From NCBI GenBank assembly GCA_900550005.1, contig URQL01000046.1:1-10849 (forward strand): a stretch of DNA of 10,849 bases. Direction: 5' to 3'. The DNA is from an uncultured Erysipelotrichaceae bacterium. Lineage in GTDB: Bacteria; Bacillota_I; Bacilli_A; Erysipelotrichales; Coprobacillaceae. Shown here piece after piece: positions 1 to 6,566 of the stretch. Positions within the stretch are counted from its first letter, which is position 1. The number at the start of each line of letters is the position of its first letter. Made by a program: the position numbers and the translations under genes. Under the pieces are notes generated by a model, which did not search any database, was not told the DNA's origin, and saw only the letters and a program-made list of their open reading frames with translations.

Positions 1-7
1 ACTATAT

Positions 8-84
8 GGCGGCGTAGCTCAGTTGGCTAGAGCATTCGGTTCATACCCGGAGTGTCGGGGGTTCAAATCCCTCTCCCGCTACCA
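8..84 (+). tRNA. tRNA-Met (CAT anticodon, elongator type)
   Basis: The 77 bases fold as a cloverleaf: acceptor 5' arm 8-14, D stem 17-20/30-33, anticodon stem 35-39/47-51, 7-nt loop 40-46 with CAT at 42-44, variable loop 52-56, T stem 57-61/69-73 with loop TTCAAAT, acceptor 3' arm 74-80, discriminator A81 and encoded CCA 82-84. The overall sequence resembles the Bacillus elongator tRNA-Met from memory. An initiator is unlikely because the anticodon stem lacks three consecutive G-C pairs. A lysidine-modified tRNA-Ile(CAU) cannot be excluded by eye. The acceptor stem is odd: it has a C-C mismatch at pair 6-67 and G-U pairs at 1-72 and 7-66. No promoter is visible because the gene sits at the window edge; it may be the last gene of a tRNA cluster. 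Confidence 0.95.
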
Positions 85-100
85 TATTACTGATTTCTTT

Positions 101-133
101 AACACATCATTGACTTGATGTGTTTTTATTTTA
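101..133 (+). terminator. Rho-independent terminator after tRNA-Met
   Basis: A perfect 9-bp stem, AACACATCA (101-109) with TGATGTGTT (116-124), closes a 6-nt loop and is followed by a T-rich tail. It lies 16 bases after the tRNA 3' end and would end the tRNA transcript. Confidence 0.85.
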
Positions 134-137
134 TGAT
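110..137 (+). promoter_or_regulatory. possible promoter in the terminator loop
   Basis: TTGACT (110-115) and TATGAT (132-137) with a 16-bp spacer match a sigma-A promoter at 5/6 in each box. The -35 box is the loop of the tRNA terminator. It would transcribe only the downstream GNAT pseudogene, so it may be a relic. Confidence 0.35.
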
Positions 138-197
138 AATGTCAATAGGGTGATCTTCATGGTAGAATATGTATATAAATTAATCAAAGAGATATTT

Positions 198-530
198 ATG
201 GATATTAAATTATTATTAAAAAATATGTGATGTATATATTAGATAGAAATGATGTCGATCTTATTTATGCTATGAGTTGTGTAAATAAAATTTACGATCA
301 ATATCATCCATCATTTGTTACAAAAGAAAGTATTCTAGAAGATATGAAAGCATTATCCCTAATAAGGGTTATGATAATAAATATTATATTGTTTTTTTGA
401 AGAACATTCTTTGGTTGTAAATATGGATTTGATTTTAGGTTATAAGAAAGTATGCATAGGTGTTGATAAAGAAAATCCACAAAGTGACTCTTTTTGGCAA
501 TATAAGTTTACTTTCATTTACAATCACTAA
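198..530 (+). pseudogene. GNAT acetyltransferase, multiply frameshifted and internally deleted
   Basis: Joining pieces from three reading frames gives a recognisable GNAT protein. ATG198 opens MDIKLLLKN. A shift near 222-238 leads to a piece containing NDVDLIYAM and FVTKESILEDMKAL. A shift near 353-360 leads to NKGYDNKYYIVF, and a one-base loss in the T tract 392-398 leads to EEHSLVVNMDLILGY. The next residues, KKVCIGVDKENPQSDSFW, belong to the C-terminal part of this family. The central strand and the acetyl-CoA loop (R/Q-x-x-G-x-G) are therefore missing between about 459 and 462. The frame ends at TAA 528-530. Three frameshifts plus the loss of the cofactor site make a functional product very unlikely. 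The family assignment comes from remembered motif patterns, not a search. Bases 531-600 hold nothing I recognise. Confidence 0.7.
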
Positions 531-600
531 AATTGATAGGTAATATCATTATTATATAGTACAATTTAGATATGAATTTAGTAAATTTGAAGTTTGTAGT

Positions 601-634
601 AAAGAGAATAGCAAAAGCTGTTCTTTTTTATTTT
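601..634 (+). terminator. Rho-independent terminator
   Basis: A 12-bp stem, 601-612 with 617-628, includes two G-U pairs and has an AAAA loop. Its 3' arm runs into a T-rich tail. It would end transcription from the GNAT pseudogene and insulate the MFS operon that starts just downstream. Confidence 0.7.
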
Positions 635-661
635 CATCTTTTGCAAGTCCTTCAAAAGCAC

Positions 662-690
662 TTGTTTATTATTAGTAAAACGATTACAAT
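662..690 (+). promoter_or_regulatory. sigma-A promoter for the MFS-PHP operon
   Basis: TTGTTT (662-667), a 17-bp spacer and TACAAT (685-690) predict transcription from about 697. That leaves a leader of roughly 20 nt containing the GGAGG at 709-713. The position just after a terminator and just before the gene supports the call. Confidence 0.65.
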
Positions 691-718
691 TGAAATATCT
701 TAATTTATGGAGGAACAT

Positions 719-1936
719 ATGAAAAATAATTTAATTAAACCTTGGTTGGTTTTAGCGGTTTGTTGTGGTTTAGCTGCGAGTTCAATTGGTGTTTGTTTCA
801 ATTCTACAGGTGTATTCTATCAAATTGTTTCGCAAGATTTAGGGGTTTTAAAAGGAACTTTTACTTTACATATGACGATCTCATCGATTGTCTCAGCTTT
901 TGGGTATTTATTTATCGTTAAATTGATTCATCATTATCCTTATAAACGTATTCTATTTACTGGTGTTCTTGCTACAGTGATAACAACGGCTTTAATGGGG
1001 ATGAGTCACCATGTTTATGAATTTTATCTTTTAGGTGCTATTCGTGGCTTAGCCATCGTTACCTATTCTATGGTAGTTATTACGATCATTATAGGTTACT
1101 GGTTTGAAAAATCACATGGGTTAGCAACCAGTATTGTTTTAAGCTTTAGTGGTGTGGCAGGTGCGGTTTGTTCGCCTATTTTAAGTCATTGTATTGAAGC
1201 TTTTGGTTGGCGTCATGCTTACTTTATTATGGCTGGAATGGTAGCTTTACTTTGTTTACCTGCTTTATTACTTCCATTTCAAATTGATCCAGCTAATGAA
1301 AATATACATCCTTATGGATATGATCCAAATAACGTGATTATTCAATCGAATAATAAAACGATTATTTTTAATCCTTTAAAAATATCTTTTATTACTTTTG
1401 TGATCTTTGCAATTTTAATGACGGCGATTACAGGGATCCCATCTCATTTTCCAAGTTATGCTTTAACTTTAGGATTAACTAGTTCGATAGGAGCCATGAT
1501 GTTATCAGCCAGTATGATTGGTAATATTATTTCGAAATTAGTGATTGGCTTTTTAAGTGATCGTATAGGTATTATGAAAGCATCAACAATCATCTTAATT
1601 ATTAATGGAATAGCTTCTTTACTTTTAATTACCTTTACAAGTTTCGATGCTTTAATTGTAGGTGCAGCTCTATTTGGTTCTATCTTTTCGATTGGTGCAG
1701 TAGGGATCGCTTTACTTACAAAAGAATTTTTTGGGACAAAACGTTATTCTAAAGTTTATCCAATGGTTTCTTTTATGACGTCGATTTCAAGTGCTGCTTC
1801 ACTCACATTAGTCGGCTATATTTATGATTTTACAAATTCTTATCGTTATGCTTTTTTAATGGCTATAACATTTGTGATTTTTGGCTTGATCCTCTTGATT
1901 TTTATTAGAAAAACAAGTAAAGTGGATTATGACTAG
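719..1936 (+). CDS. MFS transporter, OFA/MCT-like
   Basis: This is a predicted 405-residue, roughly 12-helix inner-membrane carrier of the major facilitator superfamily. The signature WFEKSHGLATSIVLSFSGVA, followed by a conserved GWRHAYFIMAG after helix 5, is typical of the oxalate/formate-antiporter and monocarboxylate-like branch (TC 2.A.1.11/13). A second-half GFLSDRIG matches the MFS loop motif GxxxDRxG. A polar central loop around residues 205-225 separates the two halves. I start at ATG719 because GGAGG (709-713) lies 5 nt upstream; the ATG at 707 overlaps that site and has none of its own. The PHP phosphatase follows after 15 bases, so the two are probably co-transcribed. The substrate is probably a small organic anion, but this cannot be read from the sequence. 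Confidence 0.88.
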   Translation: MKNNLIKPWLVLAVCCGLAASSIGVCFNSTGVFYQIVSQDLGVLKGTFTLHMTISSIVSAFGYLFIVKLIHHYPYKRILFTGVLATVITTALMGMSHHVYEFYLLGAIRGLAIVTYSMVVITIIIGYWFEKSHGLATSIVLSFSGVAGAVCSPILSHCIEAFGWRHAYFIMAGMVALLCLPALLLPFQIDPANENIHPYGYDPNNVIIQSNNKTIIFNPLKISFITFVIFAILMTAITGIPSHFPSYALTLGLTSSIGAMMLSASMIGNIISKLVIGFLSDRIGIMKASTIILIINGIASLLLITFTSFDALIVGAALFGSIFSIGAVGIALLTKEFFGTKRYSKVYPMVSFMTSISSAASLTLVGYIYDFTNSYRYAFLMAITFVIFGLILLIFIRKTSKVDYD

Positions 1937-1951
1937 AAATGAGGGATTAAA

Positions 1952-2719
1952 TTGAAAGCAAATTATCATACACATACACCTCGATGCAAACATGCAAGAG
2001 GAAATGAAGAACAATACATATTAGAAGCAATCAATCAAGGACATAGAGTGATTGGTTTTGCTGACCATACACCTTGGCATTATCAAACAAACTATCATCC
2101 TACGATGCGTATGGAAGAAGGAGAACTTGCAAATTATGTTGAAACATTACGCTTGTTAAAAGAAAAATATAAAGATCAAATTGATGTAAAAATTGGATTA
2201 GAATGCGAATATTTTCCTAAATATATGGATTGGTTAAAACAAGCGATTAAAGATTATGATTTAGACTACATTATTTTAGGTAATCATTTTCAAGGTAGTG
2301 ATGAAGATGGTCTTTATTATGGTGCTCCAACAAACAATATCCAAGTTTTAAAAGACTATGTTCATGATGTTATTTGTGCTATAGAGACAGGTTTATATAG
2401 CTATGTAGCTCATCCTGATTTAGTATATTATCAAGATCAAGAATCTAATGAATATAAAGAAGAAATGAGTAAAATTTGTAAAAGGGCAAAAGAATTGGAT
2501 ATTCCTTTAGAATTCAATTTATTAGGGTACAGCACACATCGTCAATATCCTAATTCCACTTTTTGGCAAATTGCCAGCAAATATCAAAATAAAGCGATTT
2601 TAGGTATTGATGCACATGACTTATTTCAATATCAAGATTTAAAAACAATTCAGAAAGCAGAAACTTACCTTGATTCTTTAGATGTTGAAGTGGTAGATCA
2701 AATTAAATTTTTTAAGTAG
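1952..2719 (+). CDS. PHP-family phosphatase, histidinol-phosphatase-like
   Basis: The 255-residue cytosolic metallo-phosphoesterase belongs to the PHP family, closest in pattern to HisK/HisJ-type histidinol-phosphatases. Metal-binding motifs appear in the expected order: H6-T-H8 at the start, D38-H39 (FADH), E84/E86 (LECEYF), H112 (GNHF), H154-P-D156 and D220-A-H222 (GIDAHD). This set is what a trinuclear PHP active site needs, so the enzyme looks intact. The length fits the family. The start is TTG1952, with GAGGG (1941-1945) 6 nt upstream; no ATG lies at that distance. The gene is the second of the operon with the MFS carrier and is followed directly by a terminator. No other histidine-biosynthesis gene is nearby, so it may be an orphan HisK or act on another phosphate ester imported or made by this unit. 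Confidence 0.85.
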   Translation: MKANYHTHTPRCKHARGNEEQYILEAINQGHRVIGFADHTPWHYQTNYHPTMRMEEGELANYVETLRLLKEKYKDQIDVKIGLECEYFPKYMDWLKQAIKDYDLDYIILGNHFQGSDEDGLYYGAPTNNIQVLKDYVHDVICAIETGLYSYVAHPDLVYYQDQESNEYKEEMSKICKRAKELDIPLEFNLLGYSTHRQYPNSTFWQIASKYQNKAILGIDAHDLFQYQDLKTIQKAETYLDSLDVEVVDQIKFFK

Positions 2720-2749
2720 AAGATGAAAGTAATTTTTCATCTTTTTTTA
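2720..2749 (+). terminator. Rho-independent terminator of the MFS-PHP operon
   Basis: A 9-bp perfect stem, AAGATGAAA (2720-2728) with TTTCATCTT (2735-2743), has a 6-nt loop and a T run. It begins one base after the phosphatase stop codon. Confidence 0.85.
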
Positions 2750-2778
2750 TTGCATCAAGGCAAGTTATTCTTTATAAT
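2750..2778 (+). promoter_or_regulatory. sigma-A promoter for the SotB-like exporter
   Basis: TTGCAT (2750-2755), a 17-bp spacer and a consensus TATAAT (2773-2778) predict a start near 2785. It abuts the preceding terminator, so the exporter is transcribed separately. Confidence 0.75.
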
Positions 2779-2785
2779 CCTTTTG

Positions 2786-2815
2786 AAACAAAATCCGGGG
2801 GGATCTTTTTTGTTT
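2786..2815 (+). other. possible 5'-terminal leader hairpin
   Basis: AAACAAAA (2786-2793) can pair with TTTTGTTT (2808-2815). Inside, TCC (2794-2796) can pair with GGA (2801-2803) around a GGGG loop, with four unpaired bases on the 3' side. It would sit at the very 5' end of the exporter mRNA. The stem is mostly A-U, so it could be an mRNA-stabilising hairpin, a weak attenuator, or chance. Confidence 0.3.
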
Positions 2816-2839
2816 TAATTCATGTATAGGGGGATCAAG

Positions 2840-4006
2840 ATGAATCAAAAAATGACAATGAAAGAATGGTTACCTTTAATTGGAATCACTTTTTCAGCTT
2901 TTATTTTTAACACATCGGAATTTATGCCGATTGCTTTACTTACTGATATTGGTCATGCTTTTAACATCAGTGAAGCATTAGCGGGAAGTTTAATTTCAGT
3001 GTATGCATTACTTGTTATGGTATTATCATTACCATTAATGATTTTAGTGTCTAAAATCGAATATCGTAAATTATTGCTTTCAACAACCTTTGTCTTTGCT
3101 TTAGCGCAATTCTTATCAGCTATTTCAAGTAATTTTATGATGTTGATGTTATCACGTTTACTTGTAGCCTGTACACATGCAATTTTTTGGCCGATTGTTT
3201 CACCTTTAGGTGTAAGAATCGTTCGTGATGAATTTAAATCAAAAGCCATGTCCACTATTGTTTGCGGAAATTCTGTAGCGATGATTTTTGGTATGCCATT
3301 AGGTAGAGTGATTGGGTTACATTTAGGATGGCGTATGACTTTTGGTTGCGTAGGAATCGTTGCCAGTCTTATTTTAATTTACTTATTCTTTGTTTTTCCT
3401 CGTGTTGAACAAGGCGAAGGATTTACTTTAAAAAAATTACCTGATTTATTTAAAAATAAAGGATTAGTGAGCTTATATGCTCTTACTTTATTATTTGCTT
3501 CGGCTTATTATACAGGGTATAGCTATATCGATCCATTTTTACAACAAGTCGCTCATTTATCAGATAATTTGATCACAACGACTTTAATGATTTTTGGCGG
3601 TGCAGGACTTATTGGAAGTGCCTTATTTTCGAAATACTATGATCGTAATCGTTTAGGATTTACTTCTAAAATCTTAATTATTTTTACGCTTGTTTTATGT
3701 AGTTTAACCTTTATGTCTAAATTTACTTTAGCAATCATGTTTGTTTGTGGTATTTGGGAAATGATGGCTACAGCTTGTAATGTAACTTTTCAAGCAGAGT
3801 TCATTCGCTTATCAAATGAAAATACATCCGCTATTGCGATGAGTATTTTTTCAGGAATCTTTAATTTAGGGATAAGTTGTGGTACTTTTATTGGTGGACA
3901 AGTAACAACTTATACATCGATAAAATTTATAGGCTATGTTGGTTTTATCATTGGGATGATTGCGACTGCTTATTTACAAAAATCAGTGAAAAAATATCTT
4001 ATTTAG
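2840..4006 (+). CDS. MFS exporter, SotB/YdeA-like (DHA1 branch)
   Basis: The 388-residue, roughly 12-helix inner-membrane protein resembles E. coli SotB/YdeA (export of L-arabinose/IPTG) along much of its length, as recalled. Shared stretches include FNTSEFMPIALLTDI in helix 1, LSLPLMIL in helix 2, HAIFW in helix 4, MPLGRVIG-LGWRMTF across helix 5, YTGYSYIDPF in helix 7, GGAGLIGS in helix 8 and FSGIFNLGI with GYVGF near the end. Proton-coupled export of sugars or other small molecules is the likely role; the real substrate is not visible. I start at ATG2840 because five Gs (2829-2833) lie 6 nt upstream. ATG2822 would start within the leader without a ribosome site. The gene is monocistronic between its own promoter and terminator. 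Confidence 0.88.
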   Translation: MNQKMTMKEWLPLIGITFSAFIFNTSEFMPIALLTDIGHAFNISEALAGSLISVYALLVMVLSLPLMILVSKIEYRKLLLSTTFVFALAQFLSAISSNFMMLMLSRLLVACTHAIFWPIVSPLGVRIVRDEFKSKAMSTIVCGNSVAMIFGMPLGRVIGLHLGWRMTFGCVGIVASLILIYLFFVFPRVEQGEGFTLKKLPDLFKNKGLVSLYALTLLFASAYYTGYSYIDPFLQQVAHLSDNLITTTLMIFGGAGLIGSALFSKYYDRNRLGFTSKILIIFTLVLCSLTFMSKFTLAIMFVCGIWEMMATACNVTFQAEFIRLSNENTSAIAMSIFSGIFNLGISCGTFIGGQVTTYTSIKFIGYVGFIIGMIATAYLQKSVKKYLI

Positions 4007-4030
4007 AAAGCACTTTAAGGTGTTTTTTTT
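4007..4030 (+). terminator. Rho-independent terminator of the SotB-like gene
   Basis: A 7-bp stem, AAAGCAC (4007-4013) with GTGTTTT (4020-4026), includes one G-U pair. It closes a 6-nt loop and ends in eight Ts. It follows the stop codon directly. Confidence 0.75.
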
Positions 4031-4033
4031 GCC

Positions 4034-4062
4034 TTTTCACTAAAGATTATTTTTGATATAAT
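4034..4062 (+). promoter_or_regulatory. sigma-A promoter for the EAL gene
   Basis: TTTTCA (4034-4039), a 17-bp spacer and consensus TATAAT (4057-4062) predict initiation near 4069. That is upstream of the G7 tract, and the predicted start almost coincides with the ATG at 4070. Confidence 0.6.
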
Positions 4063-4080
4063 AAAGAAAATGCTTAAGAA

Positions 4081-4209
4081 AGGGGGGGAAGCTCAATACC
4101 ATTAAATGGTTACTATTTAATAGGGGCTTTACTTTTATTATTAATTGAACTGATTCATTTTATTTGTCAAAAAAAATTAAATGATGGACGTACCCAATGT
4201 TTTTTAGAA
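4081..4209 (+). other. G7 ribosome-binding tract and in-frame N-terminal extension of the EAL gene
   Basis: AGGGGGGG (4081-4088) is the only strong Shine-Dalgarno site here. Seven bases later, ATA (4096-4098) begins a stretch in frame with the EAL gene and free of stops down to ATG4210. It encodes a convincing membrane helix (YYLIGALLLLLIELIHFI, about 4111-4164) and raises the predicted helix count from six to seven. There is no ATG, GTG or TTG in frame between the upstream TAA (4075-4077) and 4210. ATG4210 itself has no purine-rich site upstream. The protein therefore probably begins here at a non-canonical or mutated start codon. Alternatively, an eighth G in the tract would fuse the frame to ATG4070. 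Confidence 0.55.
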
Positions 4210-5964
4210 ATGCTTATAGCTAGTATTTTAATTTGTAGTTTAGGTGTTTTAAATACCTATTTCCTTATCTTTCAACCAAATTCAGTAGGAATTAAATTGG
4301 GGATTTATTTAAGTGAATGGCTTTTACCTTTTTCTCTTTTTTTAATGAATTGCTATATTTTACGTACCAATAAATCTTGGCTTATCTATCTTGTTTATGG
4401 TGCCTTTTTAATAGGAGCTTTGATCATTGTAAGTAATTATTTTACTGGTGTTATTTCTTATTACCAATACCCTTATTTATACGTTGGACCTTATTATTCG
4501 ATATTTATTTACACAATGTTATTTTTATATGGATTTAATATTCTATTTACTTTTTTTAATATTCGTAAGTTAACAATGCATTATTTTCTTTCATTAGTTG
4601 AAGTTCCAATTTTACTTATTTTTGGCTTTATTATTCAAACAATTTTAAAAATTCAATTATTTGTAGGATTAAGTACGACGATTGCGGTAACGGTGATCTA
4701 TTTAACTCTAAATAATCCAATTGCTTACATTGATTTATCTTCTCATTGTTTTAATTCAGATTATTTAAACTATTGTTTATATGAATATCGAAGAAATCAA
4801 AAAAACGTTTATTTTACATTGATTCAATTAAATTTGATGGATGACTCTTTGATTAAAGAACAACATTCCCTTAATACTATTTTATATAAATTGGTGAAAC
4901 TCGCTAAAAGTGAGGCTATCTTTAAATTTGAAGAAAATACATTCTTGATTATTCATCATAATCAAAATCAACATTGTTGTTTTATAGAAAATTTAAAACA
5001 AGGCTTGGTAGGTAATTTGTTGACAATCAACGAACATTTATTTGTACCTGTAAAAATAGTAGATATAGATCAAAATTATACTTTTACTAATGAAAATGAA
5101 TGGATTCAATATTTACGTTTTATTAATCATCAAGAAGTTAAAGAAGGGGTGATTTTAAATGAAAATGAAACACTTCATGCTAAATTTTTATACGAACAAG
5201 AAGTTGTAAATTTTTTATACGATACCATTAAAGAAGACCGTTTTTCAGTAGCTTACCAACCGATTTATGATGTAAAAAAACATCAGTTTAGTGCATTAGA
5301 AGCTTTAAGTCGTTTATATCACCCACGTTTAGGTTGGATCAGTCCGGAAGTGTTTATTCGTTTAGCCGAAAAGAAGGAGTTGATTTATGCAATCACGCCT
5401 TTGCAAATACATCGTATTTGTAAATTTTTAAAGGAAAATCAAGAAAATTTAAAAAATATTAATAACGTTAAAGTGAATTTATCACCCCTTGAAATAGCTA
5501 AAACAGATTATTGCTTAAGTTTACTTAAAATCATTCAAAGCTATGATTTACCTCTTTCTTTGTTCCAATTTGAAATTACAGAATCCATAGCCATAAATTA
5601 TTCTAAAGAATTACAAGAATTAATTAAGATCATGCAAGAAAATCAAATTAAATTTTGTTTAGATGATTTTGGTTCAGGTTATGCGAATTTGAATTCTATT
5701 TTAAAACTCTCATTTTCCATTATAAAACTGGATCGTTCATTGCTTGTTAATATTACAATGAATTCTTCTTCAGAAATTTTTTATCGCAATATGGTACGTA
5801 CTTTACAAGAGATGGGTTATCTTATTGTTTGTGAAGGGGTAGAAACAAAAGAAGAAGCTATGTTACTTACCAAAATGAATGTTGATTTTATTCAAGGATA
5901 TTATTATTCAAAACCATTAGATGATAAAAAATTGATTGAAATGTTAAATGGCCTGTCATTCTGA
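4210..5964 (+). CDS. membrane EAL-domain c-di-GMP phosphodiesterase with degenerate GGDEF
   Basis: From ATG4210 the product is 584 residues. It has six hydrophobic segments (about residues 1-170), a GGDEF-like region (about 175-270) and a C-terminal EAL domain (about 340-580). In the GGDEF-like part the active-site loop reads KFEENTF at 239-245 instead of RxGGDEF, so cyclase activity is not expected; a regulatory role is possible. The EAL residues that bind metal, substrate and the catalytic water are all present: E364 of the EAL motif, N423, E458, D485-D486 (DDFGSGY), K506, E542 (EGVET) and Q562 (QGYYYSKP). The predicted reaction is hydrolysis of c-di-GMP to pGpG at the inner membrane, favouring motility over sessile growth as in other EAL proteins. 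True translation probably starts upstream (see 4081-4209), giving about 622 residues and seven helices. The gene is monocistronic and convergent with the next gene. Confidence 0.9.
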   Translation: MLIASILICSLGVLNTYFLIFQPNSVGIKLGIYLSEWLLPFSLFLMNCYILRTNKSWLIYLVYGAFLIGALIIVSNYFTGVISYYQYPYLYVGPYYSIFIYTMLFLYGFNILFTFFNIRKLTMHYFLSLVEVPILLIFGFIIQTILKIQLFVGLSTTIAVTVIYLTLNNPIAYIDLSSHCFNSDYLNYCLYEYRRNQKNVYFTLIQLNLMDDSLIKEQHSLNTILYKLVKLAKSEAIFKFEENTFLIIHHNQNQHCCFIENLKQGLVGNLLTINEHLFVPVKIVDIDQNYTFTNENEWIQYLRFINHQEVKEGVILNENETLHAKFLYEQEVVNFLYDTIKEDRFSVAYQPIYDVKKHQFSALEALSRLYHPRLGWISPEVFIRLAEKKELIYAITPLQIHRICKFLKENQENLKNINNVKVNLSPLEIAKTDYCLSLLKIIQSYDLPLSLFQFEITESIAINYSKELQELIKIMQENQIKFCLDDFGSGYANLNSILKLSFSIIKLDRSLLVNITMNSSSEIFYRNMVRTLQEMGYLIVCEGVETKEEAMLLTKMNVDFIQGYYYSKPLDDKKLIEMLNGLSF

Positions 5965-5978
5965 CAGGCTATTTTGCA
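5951..5978. terminator. shared convergent terminator spanning both stop codons
   Basis: GCCTGTCA (5951-5958) and TGACAGGC (5962-5969) form a perfect 8-bp stem with a 3-nt loop. The EAL stop TGA (5962-5964) lies in the 3' arm. The minus-strand GNAT stop (5969-5971) starts at the last stem base. Tails are only moderately T-rich: TATTTT on the plus strand and CATTT on the minus strand. Confidence 0.6.
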
Positions 5979-6433
5979 AGTTGTTTAATTTTGTCTTCAT
6001 TTAAACGAAAGAAAGTATGATCATCACGAACTTGGGCATCTAAATGATGATAAACTTCTAAAGAAGAACTGTTCCAATTCAAACAATCCCAATCAATGCG
6101 TTTGCACTCATTTTCTATGGCATGATAGGCCATGGCTTTAAATAAGGCTTTTCCAATTCCTTTACCTCTTGCATTTTCTTCTACAAAAAGATCTAATAAA
6201 TAAATTCCTTTTTTAGAGAGCATAGTCGAAAAAGTATAATAACAAAAAGCCATACCTACAGGTTGTTTTTGATCATAGGCAATAAAACAAAAGCAACTTT
6301 TTTCTTCAATCAATACTTTTTCTAGAGCTTTTAAATCTAATTCAATTTGATCACCTAAATAGGTTCCTAATTCCTGTTCCATTTTTAAAATGGCAGGTAA
6401 ATCTGGTTTTGAAGCTAATCTTACTTCTATCAT
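5969..6433 (-). CDS. GNAT N-acetyltransferase, SSAT-like
   Basis: This 154-residue cytosolic protein is a complete single-domain GNAT. It opens with the usual first strand (MIEVRLASKPDLPAILKM). The central strand GIYLLDLFV is followed by the acetyl-CoA pyrophosphate loop R-G-K-G-I-G-K (ENARGKGIGKAL). A last part with RIDWDCLNWN and YHHLDA matches the spermidine/spermine (SSAT) and thialysine acetyltransferase group, where the sequence is usually W-x-V-L-x-W-N and F-Y-x-x-L-G-A. Acetylation of a polyamine or related amine is the best guess. The initiation codon is the complement of 6431-6433, with AAGGATG upstream on the same strand. It has its own promoter and points away from the truncated dehydrogenase. 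Confidence 0.85.
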   Translation of the reverse strand: MIEVRLASKPDLPAILKMEQELGTYLGDQIELDLKALEKVLIEEKSCFCFIAYDQKQPVGMAFCYYTFSTMLSKKGIYLLDLFVEENARGKGIGKALFKAMAYHAIENECKRIDWDCLNWNSSSLEVYHHLDAQVRDDHTFFRLNEDKIKQLAK

Positions 6434-6454
6434 TTTTTCACATCCTTTATGCTT

Positions 6455-6483
6455 ATTATAAGGGATGTATTTTCATTAGTAAA
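6455..6483 (-). promoter_or_regulatory. sigma-A promoter for the SSAT-like gene
   Basis: On the minus strand TTTACT (complement of 6478-6483), a 17-bp spacer and consensus TATAAT (complement of 6455-6460) lie upstream of the Shine-Dalgarno site. The -35 box falls inside the palindrome 6475-6489. Confidence 0.6.
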
Positions 6484-6489
6484 ACTAAT
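6475..6489. repeat. palindrome over the SSAT-like promoter, possible operator
   Basis: ATTAGT (6475-6480), three As, then ACTAAT (6484-6489) form a perfect 6-bp inverted repeat. It covers the -35 box of the minus-strand promoter, where a repressor could act. No known box is matched with certainty. Confidence 0.35.
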
Positions 6490-6566
6490 CTTATAAATAA
6501 GCAATTGAAATTATTTCATTTTACTTTTTTTAATACAATAAAATCACAAAAGGAGAGTGAAGAATA

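Noticed and set aside
707..721. ATG707 as start of the OFA/MCT-like MFS gene
   Set aside because: It overlaps the GGAGG that serves ATG719 and has no site of its own; the same reasoning removes ATG2822 and TTG6874 as starts of their genes.
2953..3255. Open frame of 100 codons on the minus strand
   Set aside because: It lies wholly inside the SotB-like gene on the opposite strand, has no recognisable domain and no ribosome site; a shadow frame.
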